A DNA stretch of 64,000 nt from Erythrobacter sp047872805 (GCF_047872805.1 NZ_JBLQUK010000006.1:1-64000); one strand, 5' to 3'; counted from the stretch's first letter, positions 44,851 to 54,455 are shown. Notes: generated from the letters alone by a model not told the origin. Numbers and translations are program-made.

Positions 44851-46080
44851 GTGCGTACCGCTCTACTTTCCGCGTTCAAGCAGACCGATGCGGGCGAATT
44901 GCGCGCAGGCTTGATGCTGGGCGGACGCAGTGTCCTCGAATGGCAGGGCCAGCTGATGCAAAGTCTTGGGTGTGAACGGATAATTTGTCTCTGCGAAACT
45001 CCCGGCCCCGCCATACTCGCCTTGCAAAGGCAGGTTGAATGCCGGGGCACAGAATTTCACGCCGTTAGGGGCAATCTGCAACTCGTTAGCCTGATACGAG
45101 CCGATGACGAGTTGGTGATGCTGATGGACGGATTACTGGCGTCAGCGGATGTTGTGCGGACCTTTGCAGGTGAGAATGACAGGTTGGAAAAAGCGATTGC
45201 CACTGTTCCAACGGCAAATTCGCTCGTGAACGCATGGCCGGATGATTTTGAACGGATCGACCGCGACCGGCATTGGGCAGGGCTGGCCATCATGCGCGCG
45301 AGTCAGGTCCACAAACTAGCCGATTTGCCGCCTGATAGCGATGCGATGTCGCTGCTCTTGCGGCTTGGGCTGCAGGCTCGGACCGAATGCCGCGATATTC
45401 AAACCCTTGCATCCGAGGATGGATGCTGGATGCTGGCATCGGACAGCGACGCTTTGAGACGGCGTGAGCGGGCGCTGATTGATAGTGTTACGGAGGCTTT
45501 GCCTTGGACTGGACCGGGCCGGGCGCTTGCAGCGGTGTTGGTGCGGCGCATCACGCCGCGTTGGTTGGAACACGGTGCAATTGTAAGTGCAGGAATCGCT
45601 GCGGTGTTGTTGTTAGTCGGTATTGCCTTTGTAGTTGGAGGATGGGATTCAACTGGATTGGCGGCGACAGCGATGGGCGCATTTGTTGCTGCAGTATGGC
45701 AAACTTTTAGCGATGTGCGCGCTGGACTTTGGTCGCTTGATCAAGGAAGGAATGGACGCGCGATCGCGCTGCTTAAGAATACTCTTGACGCCGCCGCAGC
45801 TTTAACTCTCATTTTGGCCGTTGGCTTGGATGCAAGATCAGAGGGTGTGTTGTCTTTTCCGGCCCTAAACCAGCCGGATATTGCTCTACCCATCCTTGCT
45901 TTGGGGATCGCGCATCAGGCGGCATTGGCGACGACGGAGCGGAGCGCGGCATTCTGGCTAGACCGTCCGCTGCATCTGGCCTTGTTCGCTGCGGCGGCGG
46001 TTGGCGGCTTCCTTGACGAAGCAATCGCGTTGTTCGGTCTTGGGGCAATGTTGCAATTGATGCTGCACCGCGCTCGATGA
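44851..46080 (+). CDS. Nucleotidyltransferase-like membrane protein
   Basis: GTG 44851 (GGGAA upstream) gives 409 residues; a TTG at 44803 would add 16. The first half resembles sugar-phosphate nucleotidyltransferases: GLMLGGRSVLEWQGQLM, CERIICL, ELVMLMDGLLAS and a later HWAGLAIMRAS, but the glycine-rich nucleotide loop is degenerate. The second half has about five hydrophobic segments (near 265-285, 290-310, 333-353, 360-380 and 385-405). The layout recalls fused nucleotidyltransferase/CDP-alcohol transferases, but the transferase Asp signature is missing. Function unknown. Confidence 0.55.
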   Translation: MRTALLSAFKQTDAGELRAGLMLGGRSVLEWQGQLMQSLGCERIICLCETPGPAILALQRQVECRGTEFHAVRGNLQLVSLIRADDELVMLMDGLLASADVVRTFAGENDRLEKAIATVPTANSLVNAWPDDFERIDRDRHWAGLAIMRASQVHKLADLPPDSDAMSLLLRLGLQARTECRDIQTLASEDGCWMLASDSDALRRRERALIDSVTEALPWTGPGRALAAVLVRRITPRWLEHGAIVSAGIAAVLLLVGIAFVVGGWDSTGLAATAMGAFVAAVWQTFSDVRAGLWSLDQGRNGRAIALLKNTLDAAAALTLILAVGLDARSEGVLSFPALNQPDIALPILALGIAHQAALATTERSAAFWLDRPLHLALFAAAAVGGFLDEAIALFGLGAMLQLMLHRAR

Positions 46081-46123
46081 TCGGCTAACCGGGGCTTAAC
46101 CATGGCCGGTGTAAGGGCCAAGG

Positions 46124-47092
46124 ATGGAAGAGCTGTCGATGGACCGGAGCGAGACCACTTGCGTGGAAGCCATCCTGCGGGATGAGCTGGCGCGCGGCAA
46201 TCGTGCGTTAAGCGGGGTTGCGCCCGTTATTTCGCATTTGCTCGAAAATTCTGGCCATGCTCTGGTAAGCGATGCGATCGTTGCCAGGCTGCGCGGAATG
46301 CTGAGCGATGTGGCACGGCAGTTGCTCGGTGCGGGGCTTGCACCGCATTTGCGCGGGCAAGTGAACGAAGATGCCGCCGATCAGCTATCGGCCGCGTTGG
46401 CAGGCAACAGCAGCGTGCTTAATCACCTCTATGCCTTGGCGATGGAAGGTCATCTGACCGAGAGACTCGAACAGAGATCGTCTTTAGACCCTGTACTCAG
46501 TCCGCTGTTGCAGGAATTGATCGCATCGGATCGGCCCAACGTGGCTGAAATTGCTATGAACGCTCTGGCGGCGCAGTCGCGGTTTATGCAGGGACAGCGA
46601 CGCATGAACCTGCCAGTGGGTGAGCTTCCGGCAGACCTATTTCTGCAGGCACTTGAATGCTTCAGGAAGGCTCCCCTTAATCTGAACCCTGCGCAGGTTT
46701 CTAGCGGCGTTTCGGCGCTAAAGGCCAGATATGACGAGGGTGTTGGCCGACTAGGACTATTCGCCCGCTTGATTGGGTCGATGCGTGGGGGAGCAGTGGT
46801 CGCATTGGAGCTCAATCATTCCGGCTTAGCCCTGTTTGTGAGCGCAATGGCCGCACTGACGCGGCAGCCGCGCGATCTTGCCATCCTTGCCTGTCACCAA
46901 CGACAGGCCGCTCGGCTTGCTCTGAGCCTGCGCGCAGCCGGGCTTGATGCCCGCGCAATCGAACGTCAGTTCGTTTTGATTGAGCCTGATGAGATGCTTC
47001 CGACCGGAATTGCCGACTTGCGCGCTGAGCGCGCGCAGGAATTGCTCGCCGCTTCGGACGTTTCGCCATCGTTCCACTATGATGCGGCCTGA
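46124..47092 (+). CDS. Uncharacterised helical protein
   Basis: This 322-residue, mainly helical protein has no signal peptide or membrane segment. The second methionine (46139, MDRSETT) is preceded by GGAAGAG at good spacing and may be the true start. Alpha-helical repeats rich in Leu/Ala span most of its length (ARLRGMLSDVARQLLGAGL, ELIASDRPNVAEIAMNALA), reminiscent of DUF2336-like proteins, but I am not certain of the family. It sits 10 bp before the histidine-kinase-like gene, so a joint role is likely. Confidence 0.65.
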   Translation: MEELSMDRSETTCVEAILRDELARGNRALSGVAPVISHLLENSGHALVSDAIVARLRGMLSDVARQLLGAGLAPHLRGQVNEDAADQLSAALAGNSSVLNHLYALAMEGHLTERLEQRSSLDPVLSPLLQELIASDRPNVAEIAMNALAAQSRFMQGQRRMNLPVGELPADLFLQALECFRKAPLNLNPAQVSSGVSALKARYDEGVGRLGLFARLIGSMRGGAVVALELNHSGLALFVSAMAALTRQPRDLAILACHQRQAARLALSLRAAGLDARAIERQFVLIEPDEMLPTGIADLRAERAQELLAASDVSPSFHYDAA

Positions 47093-47102
47093 GGGAAGGG
47101 CT

Positions 47103-48509
47103 GTGAACCGGCAACAATCCATTCTTGCGGCGCGCGGTGTAACCGATGATCGCGACCGGTTGCTTACCGCAGACGAACCGCTGGCGGATCTGCAGGAAAG
47201 TTGCGGCGGGACATTGCCGGGAACATTGGCGGTGCCAGAATTGCTTGAGCTGGTGCGACAAGGACGCCGAATGGGGGTGCGGATCGCGCGCGAGTTTACC
47301 GCCTTTGACGGCGCGGAAAGGGTGAGCGGTTTTGCCCGCATTCACCCATTGAGCGAAGAACAGGGCGGTGGCTGCGAATTGCTGCTTGAAAACTGGCACC
47401 GCACGCCGCGACCACAGGCCGATGCGCGCACGAGCGCTGATTGGATTGATGCAATCGACCGCGCGGCCGCCGAAGTGACTGCAAGGTTGGATGCGCGTCA
47501 ACAGGTGCAAGTGCTGCACACCAGCGCCACCGATGCCGCTGAGCTGCAGGCGGCCATTGCCGCAGAGCCTGGCAATCCTTGGAATCACTATGTGCAACTT
47601 CAAGGGGTCGAACATCGCCAGCCACTGCACTGGCGGCTGCTCGATGGGACTTCTTGTAAGTTTAAAGGATCTGATCGGCAATGGCGGGTGCGGCTCATTC
47701 CGATGGGCCATTCCAGCGACACCGTGCGAGGGTTTGAGTTGCTGCTGATCGCCGATCAACCTTTATCAACGCCGGATGACGAACACACCTCGGTGGTGGA
47801 AACCGCTCATTCGCGGCTTATCGGTACCGCGCTCACCCCTGCGCTCCGCCAACCGATTGCGCGCATCATCGCCAATGCGGAGACCATTCGTGCCCGTCTC
47901 GCCGGGCCTCTGCGCGCCGAATATTGCGAATATGCAGGCAACATCGCCTCCGCTGGACAGCATCTGTCGGGGATGCTGGACGATCTGGCCGATCTGGAAG
48001 TCGTCGAATCTCCGGGTTTCTCAACCGTGAGTGAGAAGGTCGATCTGTGTGATGCGGCGCGCCGGGCGAGCGGCATTCTTGGTGTGAGGGCGCAGCTCCG
48101 CGGGATCAGAGTGACAATCGGCAATGTTGAAACGCCCGTAATCGCAGTCGGTGAATTCCGCCGCGTGCTGCAGATCCTAATCAACCTTATCGGCAATGCT
48201 ATCGCCTATTCACCCGAAGGCAGCACAGTCACCTTGACCGCGCAAAATGCGGGCAATGGCAGGGTTGAGATCCTTGTCATTGACCGGGGTCCGGGCGTTG
48301 ATGCCGATCAAGCGGCGCGCATTTTCGACAAGTTCGAACGGCTTGGGCGCGATAGCGACGGCGGCAACGACAGCGGATCGGGGCTGGGCCTGTATATTTC
48401 TCACAAATTGGCGCGCGCCATGAACGGCGACCTCGTGGTGGAACAGTCGGCGGTATCCGAAGACACCGCCGGGGCCGTTTTCAAGCTAAGCCTGCCTGCT
48501 GCGAACTAA
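47103..48509 (+). CDS. Histidine-kinase-like protein with altered H-box
   Basis: GTG 47103 follows an excellent site (GAGGGAAGGG) and gives 468 residues. The N-terminal 220 residues are PAS-like and soluble. The dimerisation helix reads LTPALRQPIARI at 244-255, where kinases have S-H-E-L-R-T-P-L, so proline (P246) replaces the phospho-acceptor histidine. The ATP-binding domain looks intact: N-box NLIGNAIAYS (361-370), DRGPGVD (394-400), GSGLGLYIS (425-433). It may be a pseudokinase or allosteric ATP sensor, or use another residue such as H236. Its gene ends 12 bp from the convergent gltA. Confidence 0.75.
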   Translation: MNRQQSILAARGVTDDRDRLLTADEPLADLQESCGGTLPGTLAVPELLELVRQGRRMGVRIAREFTAFDGAERVSGFARIHPLSEEQGGGCELLLENWHRTPRPQADARTSADWIDAIDRAAAEVTARLDARQQVQVLHTSATDAAELQAAIAAEPGNPWNHYVQLQGVEHRQPLHWRLLDGTSCKFKGSDRQWRVRLIPMGHSSDTVRGFELLLIADQPLSTPDDEHTSVVETAHSRLIGTALTPALRQPIARIIANAETIRARLAGPLRAEYCEYAGNIASAGQHLSGMLDDLADLEVVESPGFSTVSEKVDLCDAARRASGILGVRAQLRGIRVTIGNVETPVIAVGEFRRVLQILINLIGNAIAYSPEGSTVTLTAQNAGNGRVEILVIDRGPGVDADQAARIFDKFERLGRDSDGGNDSGSGLGLYISHKLARAMNGDLVVEQSAVSEDTAGAVFKLSLPAAN

Positions 48510-48521
48510 TTCCCCGCGAAG

Positions 48522-49808
48522 TTAGCGATTGCCAATGGGAACGTAGTCGCGTTCGGTCGGACCGGTATAAAGCTGGCGAGGACGCCCGATAACCTGGCCT
48601 GGATCGGAAATCATCTCGTTCCACTGCGCGACCCAGCCCACGGTCCGGGCAAGAGCAAACAGCGCGGTGAACATTGTCGTTGGGAAGCCAATCGACGAAA
48701 GGATGATACCCGAATAGAAATCGACATTCGGGAACAGTTTCTTTTCCTTGAAATAATCATCGTTGAGCGCGAGCTCTTCGAGTCGCAGTGCTGTTTCAAA
48801 CACCGGATCGTCGACGTTTAGCGCTTCAAACACTTCCTTGAGCGTCTTTTGCATCACGGTCGCGCGTGGATCGTAATTCTTGTAGACACGATGCCCAAAG
48901 CCCATCAGGCGGAACGGGTCGTTCTTGTCCTTTGCCCGTTCAATATAATGCGGGATCTTATCGGGCGAGCCGATTTCCTGAAGCATGTTGAGAGCGGCTT
49001 CGTTGGCACCGCCGTGTGCCGGACCCCAAAGGCAGGCAATGCCTGCTGCAATGCAGGCAAATGGGTTCGCGCCAGACGAACCGGCGAGCCGCACGGTTGA
49101 GGTCGACGCATTCTGTTCGTGATCGGCATGGAGGATGAAAATGCGGTCCATCGCCTTTTCAATGGCGGGATGCACTTCATACTGTTCTGCCGGAACACCA
49201 AAGGTCATGCGCAGGAAATTGCCGGTGTAGCTAAGCGAATTGTCGGGATAAACAAACGGCTGACCGACCGCATATTTATACGCCATGGCTGCGATAGTCG
49301 GCATTTTTGCGATAAGCCGGTGCGAACTGATCTTGCGATGCTCGGGATCGGAAATGTCGGTGCTGTCGTGATAGAATGCCGACAGTGCGCCGACCACGCC
49401 GCACATCACCGCCATCGGATGGGCATCGCGCCGAAAACCACGATACAAGACCGAAAGCTGTTCGTGCAGCATGGTGTGCCGCGTGATAGTGTAAGTGAAA
49501 TCGTCGAGTTCTTCAGCGCTAGGCAACTCACCGTTCAGCAGCAGATAGGACGTTTCCATGAAGCTGGAATGTTCGGCCAATTGCCCAATGGGGTAGCCGC
49601 GGTGCAGCAACACGCCGGCATCGCCATCGATATAGGTCAGCGCGCTTTCGCAGCTGGCCGTCGATTTATAGCCCGGATCAAAAGTGAACGCTCCGGTCGA
49701 GCCATAGAGCTTGCGGATGTCGACCACATCGGGGCCGGTGCTGCCTTGAAGAACGGGAAACTCGTAAGTTTCGCCGCCCAGTTCGAGTTTCGCCAGCTTG
49801 TCTGCCAA
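48522..49808 (-). CDS. gltA: Citrate synthase
   Basis: GltA condenses acetyl-CoA and oxaloacetate at the entry of the TCA cycle. TTG 49808, with AGGAG 7 bp upstream, gives 428 residues beginning MADKLAKLELGGETYEFPVL; the longer frame to 49826 adds an unlikely MGRRKT. Active-site segments are HADHEQNASTSTVRLAGSS, GPAHGGANEAAL, and FGHRVYKNYDPRA, with the catalytic Asp late in the sequence. It is the hexameric type I form. It follows gltX after 40 bp on the same strand. Confidence 0.96.
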   Translation of the reverse strand: MADKLAKLELGGETYEFPVLQGSTGPDVVDIRKLYGSTGAFTFDPGYKSTASCESALTYIDGDAGVLLHRGYPIGQLAEHSSFMETSYLLLNGELPSAEELDDFTYTITRHTMLHEQLSVLYRGFRRDAHPMAVMCGVVGALSAFYHDSTDISDPEHRKISSHRLIAKMPTIAAMAYKYAVGQPFVYPDNSLSYTGNFLRMTFGVPAEQYEVHPAIEKAMDRIFILHADHEQNASTSTVRLAGSSGANPFACIAAGIACLWGPAHGGANEAALNMLQEIGSPDKIPHYIERAKDKNDPFRLMGFGHRVYKNYDPRATVMQKTLKEVFEALNVDDPVFETALRLEELALNDDYFKEKKLFPNVDFYSGIILSSIGFPTTMFTALFALARTVGWVAQWNEMISDPGQVIGRPRQLYTGPTERDYVPIGNR

Positions 49809-49848
49809 GGTCTTTCTCCTGCCCAAATTGTGGTTCTGGCTTCAGCCT

Positions 49849-51252
49849 TTACGCAGCCTGCGCATCCAGCCGTGCCAGGGATTCTTCCCGTCCGAGTAGG
49901 ACCAGAACATCGAAAATTCCGGGCGAGGTTGTCGTCCCAGTGAGTGCAGCGCGCATTGGCTGCGCCAGCTTGCCAAGCCCCATCCCCATTTCCTCAGCGA
50001 GCGTTTTGGTAGTGGCTTCGAGTGCGTCGATTGTCCAGTTTTTTGTCGCGCCAAGCGCGCTCGAAATCGCACTGAGCCTGGCCCGCCCTTCGCCATCGAG
50101 CAATTGCGCGGCCTTTTCGGTCATTTCCAGTGGCCGCTGGGCGAAAAGAAAGCCTGCTCCTTCGGCCAGTTCGATCAGGTTCTTTGCGCGCGTTTTTAGG
50201 ACCGGCATAGCCCGGATCAGCAATTCGATGTCTGCATCCCCTGCAATCCGCGCCGCAACCAACGGCGCGAGCACAGCGTCGCTGGTTTCGCGGATATAAT
50301 GGCCATTCAGGTTTTCCAGCTTCTTGATGTCAAACCGCGAGGGGCTCTTACCGACCCCGTTCAGGTCGAACAGTTCAACCGCTTCGGCCCGGCTGATCTC
50401 TTCGCGGTCGCCATGACCCCACCCCAGTCGGAGCAGATAGTTGAACAAGGCATCGGGCAGTATACCCATTTCATCGCGGTATGCCTCTACCCCCAGCGCT
50501 CCATGCCGTTTCGACAATTTTGCCCCGTCTGACCCGTGGATGAGCGGAATATGCGCATAGATCGGGTCTGGCCATTTGCCTTCGATGGCATCCATCGCGC
50601 GGTAAATCGGCAGCTGGCGGAAAGCGTTGTTGAGGTGGTCGTCGCCGCGGATCACGTGGGTCACCCCCATATCGTGATCGTCGACCACTGCCGCCAGCAT
50701 ATAGGTCGGAGTCCCGTCGGCGCGTAGGATGATGTAATCGTCTAGCTCACCGTTGCGCACTGAAACTGCACCTTGCACGGCATCGTGGATGGTCGTTTCT
50801 CCGTCCTGCGGAGTTTTCACCCGGACGGTAAAGGGGGCGCCCATGGGTGCGTCAGAGGCATCGCGGTCACGCCAGCGGCCATCATAGCGCAACGGCTGTT
50901 TGTTAGCGCGCTGCTCGGCCCGCATCGCTTCAAGCTCCTCGCTCGTCGCAAAGCATTTATAGGCGTGGCCCGCTGCAAGCAGCTTACCGGCAACCTCGGC
51001 ATGACGTTCTGCCCGGTCTGATTGAAAGACCGGGGCACTGTCGTAATCCAGGCCGAGCCAGTCCAGTCCATCGAGAATGGCGTCGATGGCCTCCTGCGTC
51101 GATCGCTGCTTGTCCGTATCTTCGATCCGCAGCAATGCCCGCCCACCGTGATGCCTTGCGAACAGCCAGTTGAACAAGGCCGTGCGCGCACCGCCAATAT
51201 GCAGAAAACCCGTGGGCGAGGGCGCAAACCGGGTGACGACTTCGCTTGCCAT
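49849..51252 (-). CDS. gltX: Glutamyl-tRNA synthetase
   Basis: GltX charges tRNA-Glu. ATG 51252 gives 467 residues with the class I HIGH variant PSPTGFLHIGG and the KMSKS loop AKLSKRHG; a GTG at 51273 would add seven residues. Length and the anticodon-binding all-helical C terminus fit the bacterial enzyme. Whether it is discriminating or also charges tRNA-Gln cannot be told here. It is divergent from comEC by 68 bp. Confidence 0.95.
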   Translation of the reverse strand: MASEVVTRFAPSPTGFLHIGGARTALFNWLFARHHGGRALLRIEDTDKQRSTQEAIDAILDGLDWLGLDYDSAPVFQSDRAERHAEVAGKLLAAGHAYKCFATSEELEAMRAEQRANKQPLRYDGRWRDRDASDAPMGAPFTVRVKTPQDGETTIHDAVQGAVSVRNGELDDYIILRADGTPTYMLAAVVDDHDMGVTHVIRGDDHLNNAFRQLPIYRAMDAIEGKWPDPIYAHIPLIHGSDGAKLSKRHGALGVEAYRDEMGILPDALFNYLLRLGWGHGDREEISRAEAVELFDLNGVGKSPSRFDIKKLENLNGHYIRETSDAVLAPLVAARIAGDADIELLIRAMPVLKTRAKNLIELAEGAGFLFAQRPLEMTEKAAQLLDGEGRARLSAISSALGATKNWTIDALEATTKTLAEEMGMGLGKLAQPMRAALTGTTTSPGIFDVLVLLGREESLARLDAQAA

Positions 51253-51320
51253 AGACTGATTGTTCCTGTTCACTTAACGCGACGTTCCAAACCTGCCTTG
51301 CCCAAAGGGGGAATTGGCCA

Positions 51321-53585
51321 ATGGCAGAGACGCCGATAATTCCGATGGGGAATGATCCCGAAATCAGCGCTGGGGCTGAGGCGATCATTCCATCCAGCCC
51401 GAGGTGGGCCGCTGCGCGCCTGTGGCAAAGGGGCGGCGGATTGTCCAGCTTGGCGAGCTCTACAAGTGCGGTATTTGACTGGCTCGAGCGGGCGCTGGCC
51501 GACGCGGGCTTTGACCGCGCACCTTGGCTCGCGGTGGTTTTTGCGGCCGGGATTTTTGCGTGGTTTGCTCTCAAATCCCCGTGGCAATGGGTGTCAGCAA
51601 TTGGATTGGCGCTTTTGCTGGCATTGTTTGCCCTGACCCTTTGGCGCGGTAGATTGGACCGTGATCGGGTCCGACAAGCGGTCATCGTATGCAGCCTTGT
51701 CTTTGCCGCTGGCATGGCGGTGATCTGGGCCCGGTCCGAGATGGTTGGGGCCACAGCGATTGACCGTCCAGTGGTTGAACGAGTGCATGGATATGTTCTC
51801 GAACGACAGGATCAACCGGCTCAGAAGCGCATTCGCCTGACACTGGCGGTGCGCGACGCTGAAACGCGCGAAAGCCGCAAGATCCGCATCAATATTCCGA
51901 TTGAAGAGGCTGCTGCGACAGGTGAGACTTACGGCAGGGGCGCCTTGACCGAAGGAGCAGTTGTCCGGATGCGCGTCCGATTGATGCCGCCTGCAAGCCC
52001 GATGTTGCCCGGTTCATATGACTTTGCCCGCGCCGCCTGGTTTCAGGGGCTTTCCGCAACCGGCAGCTTGGTTGGAGCGATTGAGGTGACCCGCTCTGCC
52101 CCAAAGGCGAGCGGCATTGCAGCGGTCCAGCGACGGCTCTCTGCACATGTCCGTAGCCGGGTGGACGGATCGGCGGGGTCCATCGCTGCCGCTTTTGCCA
52201 GCGGAGATCGCGGCGCAATCCTTGAAACCGACGAAGACGCGATGCGCGATTCTGGATTGACGCATCTGTTGTCAATCAGCGGCCTGCACGTAAGCGCGGT
52301 GATCGCCGCCGCATATTTGCTCGCGCTTAAGTTGCTGGCGTGGTTTCCTGCGATTGCCTTGCGCGTGCGCCTGCCAGTCGTTGCGGCCGCGGTGGGGGCG
52401 CTTGCTGGCGTGGGGTACACCCTTTTGACCGGTGCTGAGGTTCCAACCGTTCGCAGCTGCGCGGCTGCGATGCTGGTGCTGATTGCGCTCGCCATGGGAC
52501 GCGACGCCTTATCGCTTCGAATGGTTGCGGTGGCGGCGGTCTTTGTTCTGCTGCTGTGGCCGGAAAGCGCCATCGGCCCGAGCTTCCAGATGAGCTTTTC
52601 CGCCGTTTTGGCGATTGTAGCGCTGCATTCGTCTGAACCTGCGCGGGCGTTTCTTGCCGCGCGGGAAGAAAGCGGGTGGCGGCGCGCGGGGCGCAGATTG
52701 GTGATGCTGTTCGTCACGGGAATGGTGATTGAGATCGCTCTGATGCCGATTGTCATGTTCCATTTTCACCGGGCCGGGCTGTATGGGGCGCTCGCCAATG
52801 TCATTGCCATTCCGCTTGTTACTTTTGCTTCCATGCCGCTGATTGCGGCCGCGTTGTTACTGGACCTCGTCGGACTTGGTGCGCCATTTTGGTGGCTGGC
52901 AGAGGCTTCGCTCAACCTCTTGCTTGCACTGGCGCATTTCACCGCAGATCAGCCTGGCGCGGTCAAGTTGATGCCGCAAATGAGCGGCACCGCAATTGCG
53001 TTGTTTACGCTGGGCGGGCTGTGGCTCGCCTTGTGGAGCGGACGGGGCCGACTGCTCGGTCTTGTGCCGGCCGGTGTTGCCACCATGCTGGTATTGTTGA
53101 CCCCGATTCCTGATTTACTGATCGGGCGCGAGGGACGGCATGTCGGCATAGCGATTGAGGCCAGGGACGGCAGCCGGCACTTGCTTTCACTGCGCGACAG
53201 CAAATCCTCTTACTCGCGCGACAATCTGCTCGAACTTTCGAGCGTCAGCGGCCAGCCCATCCCGCTTTCCGAATGGCCGGGTGCGCGCTGCTCACCAGAG
53301 TTCTGCGTCATCACGATCAATCGCGGCGGGCGGGACTGGTCACTTTTGCTCGCGCGAAACCGCGAATTGATCGAGGAACGCGCGCTTGCCGCTGCATGCG
53401 AACGGGCCGACATCGTCGTTGCCGACCGCTACCTGCCGTATTCTTGCAAACCGCGCTGGCTCAAGGCCGACCGCAGCATGCTTGAACGCACCGGAGGCCT
53501 CGCGCTCGATCTCTCAAATGAGCGGGTGCATGCGGTCGCAGAAGGACAGGGCGAACATGGATGGTGGCGCGGCGAGAGCGACTGA
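51321..53585 (+). CDS. comEC: ComEC/Rec2-family membrane protein
   Basis: This 754-residue polytopic protein is related to the DNA-uptake channel ComEC. It has an N-terminal DUF4131-like part with helices near 65-125, an OB-like domain (VHGYVLERQDQ), and the Competence domain with the signature LTHLLSISGLHVSAV followed by many helices. The C-terminal region keeps strands resembling the metallo-beta-lactamase domain, but no HxHxDH is visible, so nuclease activity by that domain is unlikely. It faces lexA tail to tail, 32 bp apart. Confidence 0.88.
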   Translation: MAETPIIPMGNDPEISAGAEAIIPSSPRWAAARLWQRGGGLSSLASSTSAVFDWLERALADAGFDRAPWLAVVFAAGIFAWFALKSPWQWVSAIGLALLLALFALTLWRGRLDRDRVRQAVIVCSLVFAAGMAVIWARSEMVGATAIDRPVVERVHGYVLERQDQPAQKRIRLTLAVRDAETRESRKIRINIPIEEAAATGETYGRGALTEGAVVRMRVRLMPPASPMLPGSYDFARAAWFQGLSATGSLVGAIEVTRSAPKASGIAAVQRRLSAHVRSRVDGSAGSIAAAFASGDRGAILETDEDAMRDSGLTHLLSISGLHVSAVIAAAYLLALKLLAWFPAIALRVRLPVVAAAVGALAGVGYTLLTGAEVPTVRSCAAAMLVLIALAMGRDALSLRMVAVAAVFVLLLWPESAIGPSFQMSFSAVLAIVALHSSEPARAFLAAREESGWRRAGRRLVMLFVTGMVIEIALMPIVMFHFHRAGLYGALANVIAIPLVTFASMPLIAAALLLDLVGLGAPFWWLAEASLNLLLALAHFTADQPGAVKLMPQMSGTAIALFTLGGLWLALWSGRGRLLGLVPAGVATMLVLLTPIPDLLIGREGRHVGIAIEARDGSRHLLSLRDSKSSYSRDNLLELSSVSGQPIPLSEWPGARCSPEFCVITINRGGRDWSLLLARNRELIEERALAAACERADIVVADRYLPYSCKPRWLKADRSMLERTGGLALDLSNERVHAVAEGQGEHGWWRGESD

Positions 53586-53617
53586 AACCGATCGCTCCTC
53601 GTCGCGCCCTGATCCGT

Positions 53618-54307
53618 TCAGTGATAGCGCCGCAATAGACCGGCAAGCCTGCCTTGAACCTGCACTTCATGGGCTCCGTAAATCTGTGGGTCATAGGCCG
53701 AATTGGCCGGATCGAGCCGCACCATGCCGCCATCCTTGTGAAGGAATTTCAGCGTCGCTTCTTCGCCGCGTACCAGCGCAACCACGATCTCGCCATCGCG
53801 GGCGCTGTCCGTACGCCGCACCAGCGCATAGTCGCCGTCAAAGATCCCTGCCTCAATCATCGAATCGCCGGACACTTCCAGCGCATAATGCTCCCCCGGT
53901 CCCAACAACGCCGCAGGAACAGGAAGCGAAGTGTGGCCCTCAAATGCCTCAATCGGCGCACCCGCCGCGATGCGTCCGTGCAGCGGGATCTCAATCACAT
54001 CATTGGCAGGTTGAGCCACCCTGGGCGCTTTGCTGGCGAGGTTCACCACATTGTCGCTGGCGCTGCGCCCTGCGCGGAGGGGAGGTGCCGCGTTCTCTGG
54101 CTGCCGGATCACCTCCAGCGCGCGGGCGCGATTGGGCAGGCGGCGGATAAAGCCGCGTTCCTCGAGAGCTGAAATCAGACGGTGAACGCCGGACTTGCTT
54201 TTGAGGTCGAGAGCTTCTTTCATCTCTTCAAAACTGGGCGAAATACCGGTTTCTTCCAGCCGTTGCTGGATGAAGCGGATCAGTTCATGCTGCTTTGCGG
54301 TCAACAT
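53618..54307 (-). CDS. lexA: LexA repressor
   Basis: LexA represses the SOS regulon and cleaves itself when RecA is activated. From ATG 54307 it has 229 residues: an N-terminal winged helix (MLTAKQHELIRFI; recognition helix around 28-48), then a linker longer than in E. coli, the scissile A115-G116 (RIAAGAPIE), the serine S149 (SGDSMI) and lysine K187 (ATLKFL). A GAAC-N7-GAAC box overlaps its promoter (54441-54455), showing autoregulation. Confidence 0.97.
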   Translation of the reverse strand: MLTAKQHELIRFIQQRLEETGISPSFEEMKEALDLKSKSGVHRLISALEERGFIRRLPNRARALEVIRQPENAAPPLRAGRSASDNVVNLASKAPRVAQPANDVIEIPLHGRIAAGAPIEAFEGHTSLPVPAALLGPGEHYALEVSGDSMIEAGIFDGDYALVRRTDSARDGEIVVALVRGEEATLKFLHKDGGMVRLDPANSAYDPQIYGAHEVQVQGRLAGLLRRYH

Positions 54308-54440
54308 GGGCAAACTCCGTTAGAGCGCACATTGTCGCACGGCACAGCGGCCATGCAGTGCTGGAATGTCGCACCCTCAGAGGCACAGATTCCCGAAAGG
54401 AACGATGCGGTTCAGAGCGCTGTCCGCCCGCCATTATGGT

Positions 54441-54455
54441 GAACGAATGAGGAAC
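54441..54455 (-). promoter_or_regulatory. LexA (SOS) box
   Basis: The plus strand reads GAAC-GAATGAG-GAAC, that is GTTC-N7-GTTC on the lexA strand. This is the direct-repeat SOS box established for Alphaproteobacteria. It abuts and overlaps the -10 element of the lexA promoter (54455-54460) and lies about 135 bp upstream of the lexA start. Confidence 0.88.
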
